Part shown: piece after piece, positions 54,426 through 64,000 of the stretch
Numbering within the stretch: position 1 is the first letter of the stretch
Layout of the letters: every line of letters starts with the position of its first letter
Assembly (NCBI GenBank): GCA_900312665.1
Contig: ONZQ02000004.1
Coordinates: 2,076,693-2,140,692 of the forward strand
DNA from: Cephalotrichum gorgonifer
Lineage: Eukaryota; Ascomycota; Sordariomycetes; Microascales; Microascaceae
Reading direction: 5' to 3'
DNA length: 64,000 nucleotides
The notes under the pieces: model-generated
Seen by the model: only the letters and a program-made list of their open reading frames with translations
Database searches by the model: none
What the model was told of the DNA's origin: nothing
Translations under genes and position numbers: made by a program

Positions 54426-56051
54426 ATGGCACCCAAATCTGGCGCGAAGGCGGCGACGCCGTCCCGTAGTTACGAGTTCGGTGGACCGTAAGTGAAAAAG
54501 CTAGCCCACCACGCTCACCCCGCAGTCGAGAGGCATTGTGGCCCCAAATGGAACAGGAGGCGCTAACCCCCTGGCTTTATATCCAATAGACTCGGCGCAG
54601 CGGGCATCTCGTTCGGCCTTCCGGTCCTCGTCTACTCCTTCATCTTCGGCTGCAACGACGTCTCGGGCTGTCCAGCGCCGTCCTTCCTAAGCCCCAAGAC
54701 TCTCGACCTCGACCAGCTTAAGCGCGAGGTCGGGTGGCCCGAGGAGGGCGTCTTGGGCCTGTATAGCAACACCGTCATGCTCCACGTCCTGGGGTACTAC
54801 CTCCTCAACATGGTCCTCCACGCCGTCCTGCCCGCCAGGATTGTTATGGGCACTGAGCTCCTCTCCGGAGGCCGTCTCAAGTACCGGTTCAACGGTAGGT
54901 CCTCCCTGGAGTACGACCCGTCTTTTATAATGCCCCCCACATTCTAACAGCAGGCCGCAGCCTTCTCCTCGCACATGCTCCTCCTCGCAGTATGCCTCGG
55001 AGGCACCATCGCCAAGGGCGCCGACTGGTTCCTCTGGACCTACATCAGCTCCAACTACGTCCAGCTCTTCACGGCCAACCTCCTCATCTCGTACGGCCTC
55101 GCGACCTTCGTCTACGTGCGCAGCTTCTCCGTGAAGCCGGGGAATCCGCAGAAGCGCGAGCTCGCGGAGGGCGGCCACACGGGCAACATGCTCTACGACT
55201 GGTTCATCGGGCGCGAGCTCAACCCGCGCGTCACGCTCCCACTCCTCGGCGAGATCGACCTCAAGGTCTTCATGGAGCTCCGGCCGGGGATGCTTGGGTG
55301 GCTCCTCTTCAACTTCTCGTGGGTGGCGGCGCAGTACCGCAACTTCGGCTACGTGACGGACAGCATGGCCTTCATCACGGGGATCCAGGCGCTGTATATC
55401 ATCGACTCGTGGTACAGCGAGGAGTCGATCCTCACGATGATCGACATCACCATGGACGGGTTCGGGTTCATGCTCGCGTTCGGCGACCTCGGGTGGGTGC
55501 CGTTCATCTACGCGAACCAGGCGCGGTACCTCTCAGTGCACCCGCAGACGCTGGGCCCCTGGGGCATCGCGGCCATGCTCGCCGTGCTGGGGACGGGCTT
55601 CACCATCTTCCGGCTGTCCAACAACCAGAAGAACGCGTTCCGGAGGGACCCCAAGGACCCAGCCGTCAGCCACCTCAAGTACATCGAGACCAAGACGGGG
55701 AGCAAGCTGCTCGTGTCCGGGTGGTGGGGCGTCTCGCGCCACATCAACTACTTCGGCGACTGGATCCAGGCGTGGCCGTACAGCCTGCCGACGGGCATCG
55801 CGGGGTACACGATCCTTGCGGCGGGCACGGGTGCGCCTGGCGCGGATGTCATGCTCGACGGGAGGGAGGTGGTGGGCGGCGACGCGAGGGGGTGGGGCAT
55901 GGTGGTGACGTACTTCTACATGGTCTACTTCGGCGTGCTGCTCATCCACAGGGGCATGAGGGACGACGCCAAGTGCTCGCGGAAGTACGGAAGTGACTGG
56001 GAGGAGTACAAGAAGAGGGTCCCGTGGAAGATCATCCCGTACATCTACTAG
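54426..56051 (+). CDS. ERG24: Delta(14)-sterol reductase (ERG24 type)
   Basis: ER membrane enzyme that reduces the C14-C15 double bond after lanosterol 14-demethylation in ergosterol synthesis, 485 aa. Exons: 54426-54487, 54590-54894 and 54961-56051. The second intron must skip two earlier AGs and end at GCCGCAG (54954-54960) to restore NAFSSHMLL. Family marks: YEFGGPLGAAGIS, multiple TM helices, LLGEIDLKVFMELRPGMLGW, LLVSGWWGVSRHINYFGDW and the C-terminal SRKYGSDWEEYKKRVPWKII. Length and ending fit the ERG4/ERG24 family, and the N-terminus fits ERG24 rather than ERG4. It is the predicted target of morpholine-type inhibitors. Confidence 0.93.
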
Positions 56052-58301
56052 GGGAGGGGGGCGTTAGTAGCGGGGAAGATGTGTGGGGTGAGGTGAGTGT
56101 TGGCGTTCGAGGCGGGGGATGTAATGTGTGTGTGTATACAAGTGTTGTCTGCCGAAGTAGTGTGGGTGATTGAGATAGCCGATAATCCGCGGCGTATTCT
56201 CGTCTAATCTAATATTATGTTCACACGTAACCACGACTCTCTTGACCATGCTTTCAAACGCAGTTCAGAGCAAAAGATGTACAACCAGATCTGTAGCCCT
56301 GGGCCCCTGCCGGGCGAGGGAGCTTCAGTTCCTCCGGCGTTCGAAAGAGAAGCTCTCACAGGTACTCACTGTGCCACATGCACATATGCCGGGGGAAAGC
56401 GCCGAGGGTGCCCCCCTCCTTCCTCCTTTCTCTGTCTCCCCCGGATTCGAGGTGCCAATAAGGTTGGGGCTACGTTACCACCGGTCAAGCCGGGCACATG
56501 GCAGTGACCCTACATCGAAGAAACCCGCAAGCGTCCGTCTATTAGCCGATTCGCGTCGCGTCGACCGATCGGCCCTTCTCCGATGCGCGCTGCCAGTACG
56601 GGAAGGTGGAACTGGGTGGAAAGAATAAGGAAGGGTGGTTGGGTGGTGTGTCGCGGGAGGCGAGGTGCAGGAGCAGGTCCAGATTCCGGGAGCACAGAAA
56701 CCCGATCCAGGCCGAGGGGTAGCTCTCTTTTTTTTTTATTTACCTTTTTCCCCCTTATTTATTTATATATATATATGTATTTATTTATTTTATTTTTTAC
56801 GTTTATCCCTAGTCGCAAAGGAAGGTCCGAGGCGCTCCAATGTCCTCGAGTCTTGGAGAACACGGAACTTAGGCGGAGCTTACATGCAATTTTACTCATA
56901 ACCTTGTTGGTCCACCCCCGCATTTTCGGAGTGTTTTTTGGGGGTTGGAGACAAACTTGCTCGTGCATACTTTCCCCGCAGCTTAGCTCAGTTTACTCTC
57001 CGTACTTGCATCTGTTACTTGGCACTCGGTGTTACTCTGTCGCTCTACCAGATTTGGACCATCAACCGAACAACGACAACCGTCCTTCATCGTGACAGCT
57101 CATGGACCCGAGGAATTTATAATCGGATTGTCATCGGGTATACAGGTAATTGGTGGGGTTTTTGACGTCAAAGTTGCAGCAAGGTGCAGGGAAAGTAACC
57201 AGTAAGTGGCATATTGTGGACATGTATATATGGAGTATTGCCGTACCTATTAGAATTGATATGTGCCGTCAGGAACGTTGCTCCCGGCGACGGCCCTCCG
57301 AGCGCCGATCATCTCGGTCCACCGAACCACACGATTCTTCCCCCCTTAAACTCTTTGTCTTGCGCACAACAAACAAGTAACGATGAGCTGATGGATACAT
57401 GGGAAAGTGGACTGTTGGTCTTTTTCCCCCCTCCTCTGCAATGCGACCCCTTCTCCAAGAAAACAACACATCATCCAGCGTCTCACCCAAGATAAACAGA
57501 CAGACAGACCACGCATCCTCTCTACCCGACTCGTCGCGTATGCGCATTGTCCCCGGAATATAGTAGTATAGTATAGTATAGTATACTTCAGTGCCGTCTC
57601 TCTCTCTTCCCGTATAAGTGAACTCGGGCTAGCTGAGCTGGTGGGGCGCTGGTACGGACAGAGAGAGGCATGATGTCGCACAGTGAAGGGGCCGATCTTT
57701 CCCCCTTCTCCTCCTCTGTACAAGTATACCCCGGCAGAAAGGAAAAGCAAACAACATGCAAAGGTACTTTTGGTAATAGTTAAAATCTTGGGACCGGGAA
57801 TTTACATTAACGGGCCGCCCGGCATCTCTCCTACTTTACATGTAGTATTTACTCTGAACGCGTTATATGTTCCTCATCCTCGTTCCCGTAGCTTGTCTTT
57901 CCCGGCCCACACACACATGCAAGCGCATGTAGCTTTATTCTTCTTGCACTTCTTCTTCCTCTCTTGGGTAGCCCGTCAAGCTGGAAAGTTAGAATAGAAT
58001 ACTTAATATCCCTCCTGTCGTCACCCCTCGGATTCCCGTCTCCTGTGTTTTTAATTTCTTTCCCCTTGCCTTGCTTCCCTGCCATCTCCCTTCCAAAAAT
58101 AACCTCTGGTCTCTCCTCTTACACTCGCTCGCTCTCCCCTAGTCTCCCATATGCGAGAGAAACTCCTACTAGGTTGAGATAGGGAAAAACCGATATCCGC
58201 GTAGGAAGAAGGGTAAACCGCAAGCCGGAGAGAGAGAAGTCTTTGTCTTTGAATACTCGCGCGGGAAAGAACAAAAACGGGGAAATAAGAGACAAAGAAA
58301 G
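56052..58301. other. Intergenic region upstream of the beta-glucosidase
   Basis: 2.25 kb with no supported gene. It has AT-rich tatata/ttattta sequence at 56745-56800 and (GTATA)4 at 57566-57585. Candidate CRE1/CreA boxes (SYGGRG) lie at 57153-57158, 57641-57646 and, reversed, 57729-57734. Such hexamers are frequent by chance, so carbon repression of the downstream gene is only a suggestion. Confidence 0.4.
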
Positions 58302-61282
58302 ATGAAGGGCAGTCTCGTCTCCGCGCTTGCTGCTCTTGTGGCCGTCGGGGATGTCGCGGTCGCGACACCAATGGTACGTTTTTGTCTTTGTCTGGAATAT
58401 TCCCCCCCAAATTGGTGAAGCTAGGAGAAACATATACCAGCGAGGAGCATACACCTCCATCTGCGGTGTTTCTCGAGGTCTCGTTTTCTTTTATATGAGA
58501 GCATGCCTATATACGGAGTCACAACCCGGAGAAGTCGCGCCCATGCTTCACCCTTTTCCCAAACACACATATACATTCCCACACTTACACGCACTCACTC
58601 TCACCCCCATGCACATACTCACTAACACGCACAGACGCCCCGCGACGACGCCCTCGCCTACTCGCCCCCCCACTACCCTTCACCATGGATGAACCCCGCT
58701 GCCGAGGACATCAAGTACGCTTACGACCGCGCCCGCGCCTTCGTGTCCGGCCTCACCCTCCCTGAGAAGGTAAACCTCACCACCGGCGTCGGCTGGATGG
58801 GCGAGCGGTGCGTCGGTAACACGGGCTCCATCCCGCGCCTCGGTATGCGCGGCCTCTGCCTCCAGGACGGGCCCGTCGGCATCCGCTTCGGCGACTACAA
58901 CTCCGTCTTCCCCGCCGGACAGCTGTCCGCCGCCACTTGGGACCGCGTGCTGATCAACAAGAGGGCGAGGGCCATGGGAGAGGAGGCCAAGGGGAAAGGC
59001 ATCGACATATTGCTCGCCCCCGTGGCCGGGCCCATCGGAAGGATCCCGGCCGGCGGGAGGAACTGGGAGGGCTTCTCGCCAGACCCCTATCTCACCGGCG
59101 TGGGCATGGCGGAGTCCGCCAGGGGCATCCGGTCCGCCGGCGTCATCGCCACGGCCAAGCACTTCGTCGGCAACGAGCAGGGTTTGTCTCCTCTCCCCCT
59201 AGACCTATAACGCGCAAGTCCTCGGCTTAACTAACACCTACTCTACCAGAACACTTCAGGCAGGCCGGCGAGGCCCAGGGCCAGGGCTTCGACATTGACG
59301 AGTCCATGTCCTCTAATATCGACGATAAGACCATGCACGAGCTCTACATGTGGCCCTTCGCCGACGCCGTCTACGCCGGTGTCGGCGCCGTCATGTGCTC
59401 GTACCAGCAGGTCAACAACTCCTACGGCTGCCAGAACTCCAAGCTCCTCAATGGCCTTCTCAAGGACGAGCTCGGCTTCCAGGGCTTCGTTATGAGCGAC
59501 TGGCAGGCCCAGCACACCGGTGTTGCCTCCGCCGCCGCCGGCCTCGACATGACCATGCCGGGCGACACCACCTTCAACTCCGGCGACAGCTTCTGGGGCG
59601 CAAACCTCACCCTCGCCGTTCTCAACGGCACCGTCCCCGCCTGGAGGCTCGACGACATGGCCTTGAGGATCATGACCACCGTCTTCAACACCGGGCTCGA
59701 GCCCCCTCTCCCCGAGATCAACTTCTCCTCGTGGACCCTCGACACCGTGGGTCCCATCCACGCCTCCGTCGGCGAGAACGTCGAAGTCATCAACCAGCAC
59801 GTCAACGTGCAGTCCGACCACGCCCCCCTCATCCGCGAGGTCGCCGCCAAGGGCACTGTCCTGCTCAAGAACGAGGGTGGCGTGCTGCCCCTCAACAAGC
59901 CCAAATTCCTCGCCGTCATTGGCGAGGATGCGGGACCGAACCCGCGCGGGCCAAACGGGTGCCCGGACCGCGGCTGCGACGACGGCACCCTGGCCATGGC
60001 GTGGGGGTCCGGCACCTCCAACTTCCCCTACCTCGTCACGCCTGACCAAGCGCTACAGGCGCAGGCGTTGGAGGACGGTACGCGGTACGAGAGCATCCTG
60101 TCCAACTACCAGAATGCGGCGACGAGGGCGCTAGTGAGACAGGACAACGCTACGACCATCGTCTTCGTCAACGCGGACTCGGGCGAGGGTTACATCGCCG
60201 TGGACGAGAACCTCGGCGACCGCAAGAACCTGACGCTCTGGAAAGGCGGAGATGAGCTGATCAAGAATGTGACGTCCGAGTGCGCCAACACCATCGTCGT
60301 CATCCACTCCACGGGGCCCGTCCTGCTCACCGAGTGGTACGATAACCCCAACGTCACCGCCATCCTATGGGCCGGCGTCCCCGGCCAGGAGTCGGGCAAC
60401 TCGATCACCGACGTGCTCTACGGCAGGGTGAGCCCCGGCCGGACGCCCTTCACGTGGGGCCGCACACTAGAGTCGTACGGCACGGCTATTCTTGACAAGC
60501 CTAACAACGGTGGGGGCGCGCCGCAGGACGACTTCTCCGAGGGCGTTTTCATCGACTACCGCCACTTCGACCGCGCGACCGCGCGAAACCCCGACGATGC
60601 CGACGCGGCGCCCATCTACGAGTTCGGCTTCGGGCTGTCATATACCACGTTCGAGTACTCCGACCTCCAGATATCGGGAGGCGCCGTGAGGGAGTACACG
60701 CCGACTGAGGGGGAGACCATCGAGGCGCCCGTGCTCTCTGAAGATGTAAGCACCGACCCGGCGGACTACCAGTTCCCCACCGACATCCGCCCAATCGAGC
60801 AGTTCCTGTACCCGTTCCTCAACAGCACCGACCCAGAGAAGGCGTCGCGCGACCCCAAGTACGGGCAGACAGCCGAGGAGTTCCTCCCGCCAGGGGCGAC
60901 GGATGGATCGCCGCAGCCCCTGCTCCGGTCCTCCGGCCAGCCCGGGGGCAACCCACAGCTCTGGGAGGTCCTGTTCACCGTCTCCGTCACGATAACCAAC
61001 ACAGGCGACGTGGAAGGGGACGAGGTCCCGCAGGTGTACGTGTCGCTCGGCGGCGATGACGAACCCGTGCGCGTGCTCCGCGGCTTCGGGAGGGTGACCG
61101 TCCCGCCGGGGGAGTCGGTCGTCTTCAAGACGGATCTGACGAGGAGGGACCTGAGCGGATGGGACGTCGAGGTGCAGGACTGGGTTATCAACGAGCACGA
61201 GAAGACGGTCTGGGTGGGGAGTAGCTCGAGGAACCTGCCTCTGAGCGCGACGTTGGAGTTTGACGAGGGGACTTACGAGTAG
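58302..61282 (+). CDS. Secreted GH3 beta-glucosidase
   Basis: Extracellular glycoside hydrolase family 3 enzyme releasing glucose from cellobiose and similar substrates, 883 aa. Exons: 58302-58373, 58635-59181 and 59250-61282. Exon 1 encodes the signal peptide (MKGSLVSALAALVAVGDVAVA). The N-terminal TIM barrel has GVGWMGERCVGNTGSIPRLG, LLAPVAGPIGRIPAGGRNWEG and KHFVGNEQEH. The nucleophile is Asp290 in GFVMSDWQAQH. The C-terminal alpha/beta sandwich (GTVLLKNEGGVLPL) and a fibronectin-III-like domain (VTITNTGDVEGDEVPQVYVS, VLRGFGRV) follow. Intron 1 (261 nt) is CA-rich. Length and order match the large fungal bgl enzymes of plant biomass degraders. Confidence 0.94.
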
Positions 61283-62344
61283 GGATGTAAGACAAGGAGC
61301 CATACGCAGGGTCTTTTTGTACATAGCTATTGCTTAGTTAATAGTCGAAGTAATACGAGCGCCTTGAAGAGAGATTGTACCAGGACGAGGTCGCATACCT
61401 TGGCCGTCTCGTAAAGAATGTAATTCTGCTCGACGTAATAGACCTACTGGGTCACCTCCATAACTCTTGGCGAGTACTGATACATTCGATCCCTTTGTCC
61501 GTGGTATCTGGAAAGCTTTAGTGCAAGACCCGACATCATACCTTGATAAACGGCATATAGCTAACAGAAAAGCTTGAGGCTCATAGTCGTTTCGTATTCT
61601 TTGAGAAGATTGCAATTAGTATGAGCTCGAGTAAGACAAAGCCCAACTGAGAACAGGGGGCTTTCCATAGCTCCTTCCACCGATTCTCCTCAATAAAGGG
61701 CATGTACTCCCTCATATCATCTTTCGACTTGAAAGGATTATCACGATCTCTTCCCACTAACTAATATGAAAGTCCTGCATTCTCTTTATCTCTCACATGT
61801 TGTGAACTCATGTGAGATTCACAGCTCCTATGAATGAAGCCTGTCCTGTAGGGCTTTCATATATGCCCCAGTTCGATTCTCAGGTTCGATACTCCAGTCT
61901 GTCTAGCTGCCTCCTGGGGAAGGTGAGGAAGGTGCATCCAACTGGTTCCCAAGGAAGGTGTGAACTATATCTACTGAGGTGTACCTTCCTCACTGGAGCC
62001 CATCCCTTTATCTGAAAGTAGTAAGATTCGGTGATCCAGTCCTTCCTCTCCTTTCCTCCAGTGTGACTTCCACTTCCTGGTTCTACCCTCTTTCCCCAGT
62101 AATGAACCTTGCCCCAGTAACGAACGCACCTTCCTTTGTACCTTCCTTCACAACAATATAACCTCCCATGCCTTCTGTTTATTCTCATCTGTGTTCCGGA
62201 ATATCCTTCCACCTGAACCTTCTCCACATACACTTCCCGCAGGTTCAACTTCTTTTTCTCATATCACCATCCCGAACCAAACTTCACTTCGCTTCATTGC
62301 CGGAAAGCAAAACACATTACTTCACTTCCTGTGACCTAAAAACA
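61283..62344. other. Intergenic region with AGGAAGGT inverted repeats
   Basis: No coding exon seen. Between about 61915 and 62150 the words AAGGAAGGT and ACCTTCCTT recur in both orientations, including a perfect 11-bp inverted repeat GTGAGGAAGGT/ACCTTCCTCAC at 61923-61933 and 61983-61993. Confidence 0.45.
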
Positions 62345-63199
62345 ATGACCTCTTCCGAGGGCAACACCTGGAGCAAGGGCCTCCTGCACCCCCTATCCTA
62401 CTACAAGTGCTACGACGAGGGCGTCCTCTCCTTCTATGACGTCTGGGTCATCGGTGTCAGCTTCACCTGGGCCTGGAACATCCCGGCCAGCACCATCACC
62501 CTCCCCTTCCACCGCGCCCACCTCTCGAAGAACCACCTCGACATCGGCGTCGGGACGGGCTACTTCCCCGCCACCGTCCTCTCTGAGCGCGCCGCCGCCG
62601 CCGGCCACATCGACGCTCAGGGTGATCGTCTGGACCAGAAGGTCACCCTCTGGGACCTCAGTACCAAGGCCCTCGCCGAGGCCAAGTCCCGCATCGAGCT
62701 CGCCGAGCCCCACGCCACCGTGGAGGTCATCGAGGCCGACGCCACGTCCCTCCCCGCCGACTTCGACACCTCCCGAAAGTTCGACTCCATCTCGGCCGCG
62801 ATGCTCCTGCACTGCATCCCCATGCCCACCGAGCAGAAGGCCAAGGGCGTCATATCCACCGCCCGCCGCCTCCTCTCGCCCCGGGGCGTCTTCTACGGCT
62901 GCACCGTCCTCGGCTCCGCCGCCCGCAAGACCACGGCCCCGAGCCCCACCATCGACTGGCTCCCCGGCAGCGAGGTCCCCTTCGGCGTGGTCGGCGAGAA
63001 GAAGAGTGCTAACAAGCGCCACAACCCCTTCGGCTGGGCCCTGATGTGTATCTATAACCGCACGGGCGTGTTCTCGAACTGGAAGGACGAGCCGGACGTG
63101 ATTGTCAAGGAGCTCGAGGATGGGTTCGATCAGGTCGACTCGTGGATCATCGGTAGGGTCTTGTTTTTCAAGGCCAGTGCCCCGCGTCTTGTTGTGTAA
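62345..63199 (+). CDS. Class I SAM-dependent methyltransferase
   Basis: Single exon, 284 aa. The start at MTSSEGNTW is preferred; the frame is open further upstream, but through sequence that looks like leader. The Rossmann fold shows motif I LDIGVGTGYF, then VTLWDLS, an acidic ADATSLP motif II-III region and FDSISAAMLLHCIP (motif IV). Similar small methyltransferases occur in fungal secondary metabolism, where they modify small molecules, but no backbone synthase lies nearby in this window. Substrate unknown. No signal peptide or targeting sequence is obvious. Confidence 0.82.
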   Translation: MTSSEGNTWSKGLLHPLSYYKCYDEGVLSFYDVWVIGVSFTWAWNIPASTITLPFHRAHLSKNHLDIGVGTGYFPATVLSERAAAAGHIDAQGDRLDQKVTLWDLSTKALAEAKSRIELAEPHATVEVIEADATSLPADFDTSRKFDSISAAMLLHCIPMPTEQKAKGVISTARRLLSPRGVFYGCTVLGSAARKTTAPSPTIDWLPGSEVPFGVVGEKKSANKRHNPFGWALMCIYNRTGVFSNWKDEPDVIVKELEDGFDQVDSWIIGRVLFFKASAPRLVV

Positions 63200-63880
63200 G
63201 GGTCCGGTAAGAGCTGTCGAGATTCAGTCCGCTTGAAGGGGCATTTGCGTCTTCCTAACGTGGTTTTCGATTTCCCTTGATGTTATCTTGAGACCATTTC
63301 GGAGGTAGTTTTGCTTTTATGGCCATGAGCACAGGAGTTACAGGCGTAGGGGAGTAGGGGACTCGGTTTGCGATGAGGAGCACTTAGTTAGGGAACAAAA
63401 GGAATAAAAAGGAGTTCACTCACTCATTGCCACTAGTAAATGCAGTAAATGCATTTGTGAATGTTAGGAAACAATATTTGATCACGAGCATGAAAGGAAA
63501 GAAGTGTCGTCTTTGTTCTACTCTGAACATATTGGCAAATTGTTGGTTAGCAAAAGCATTATGAGTGGATGGATGCCTTCACTTCACCAACACACAATCA
63601 CAATCACTGCTCTAAGGACTCTTGATCAACACTGACTTCTTCATAGCCATGACGAACTAGAAAGGAAAAAAAAGATTATTCCTCCACAGACTGATATTTC
63701 TCCTTCTTTCTCTCCTTCTTGATACTCCTCTCCGAAAGCAGTAGACTCACTCAACCAGAACCAAGCTCGCAAAGAGAAAAAGGGGAGGAGGAAACTAAGG
63801 GATGAAGATTCGGATACGAAAGAGTCCAGATGCCCGCCCGGTTAGCTCAAATCCACCTTCCCTCAACGCCAGACACCCTC
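63200..63880. other. 3' intergenic region at the window edge
   Basis: Between the methyltransferase stop and a gene tail on the minus strand. On the minus strand a strong acceptor (cttttttttcctttctag, about 63661-63678) is visible, so this may include a spliced 3' UTR or extra exon of the neighbouring gene. No further gene is supported. Confidence 0.35.
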
Positions 63881-64000
63881 CTAGTCGGCGACACCATAGC
63901 CGTGCTCCGCCTCCGCCTTCGCCCCCGCCCTTCGTCCTCCCCGCTCCTGTCCTCCGCGAACGGATCCCGGAACGAGACTGCCTCCAGCCTGCTGATATCC
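63881..64000 (-). CDS. 3' end of an unidentified gene cut by the window edge
   Basis: The last 39 codons of a frame ending AKAEAEHGYGVAD and TAG at 63881-63883; the 5' part lies beyond 64000. The composition is Gly/Arg-rich then Ala/Glu-rich. Another frame (DISRLEAVSFRDPFAED...) is also open across the same bases, so the frame choice is tentative. No family can be named. Confidence 0.35.
   Translation of the reverse strand, partial: GYQQAGGSLVPGSVRGGQERGGRRAGAKAEAEHGYGVAD

Noticed and set aside
58302..63199. A secondary-metabolite cluster around the methyltransferase
   Set aside because: No polyketide or peptide synthase, terpene cyclase, P450 or transporter lies next to it in this window; the neighbour is a GH3 enzyme.

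Overview
The window is nuclear DNA of a filamentous ascomycete (Pezizomycotina, most likely Sordariomycetes). The genes are GC-rich with short spliceosomal introns that have GTRNGT donors and GCTAAC-type branch points 10-20 nt before the acceptor. The gene set includes a Zn(II)2Cys6 factor, a WSC/GPI protein, a CPS1/DIP2 adenylate-former, ERG24 and a GH3 beta-glucosidase, and intergenic DNA is rich in pyrimidine tracts. I read about 20 well-supported protein genes. I saw no tRNA, rRNA or CRISPR array and no recognisable transposon ORF.

Left part (1-14.3 kb): conserved housekeeping genes, closely packed. They are a Zn2Cys6 regulator, a U-box cyclophilin (PPIL2/Cyp8), a complex I assembly methyltransferase (NDUFAF7/MidA), a PTM1/GPR107-like seven-TM protein, a CDK11-type kinase and a secreted protein with a hydrophobic tail. 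The pairs cyclophilin/NDUFAF7 and PTM1/CDK11 are divergent and share short promoters.

Middle (14.3-28 kb): gene-poor and accessory-like. It nevertheless hides an intact three-exon MED22 gene (18449-19028), which single-frame ORFs do not reveal. It also carries a secreted lactonase gene broken by a one-base frameshift, an unusual protein with three 40-residue CCCH-like repeats, a GPI-anchored WSC protein, and splice-defined 3' exons of an unidentified small gene just downstream of RIO1.

Right-centre (28-45 kb): RIO1 kinase, long-form tRNase Z, a flavin-reductase-like protein, a class II cAMP phosphodiesterase whose first exon I could not place, and a repeat-rich fungal protein of about 977 residues with a cysteine/histidine-containing C-terminal domain. 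Two gaps of 2-3 kb carry TACGGAGTAC-type words and simple repeats.

Right end (45-64 kb): the large CPS1/DIP2 adenylate-forming protein (four exons, one of 23 nt, with an overlapping upstream ORF), an MRL1-like sorting receptor divergent from ERG24 sterol C-14 reductase, a secreted GH3 beta-glucosidase, a SAM methyltransferase and the tail of one more gene on the minus strand. I see no biosynthetic gene cluster. The most unusual items are the CCCH-repeat fusion, the frameshifted lactonase, the cryptic small gene after RIO1 and the repeat-bearing 977-residue protein.
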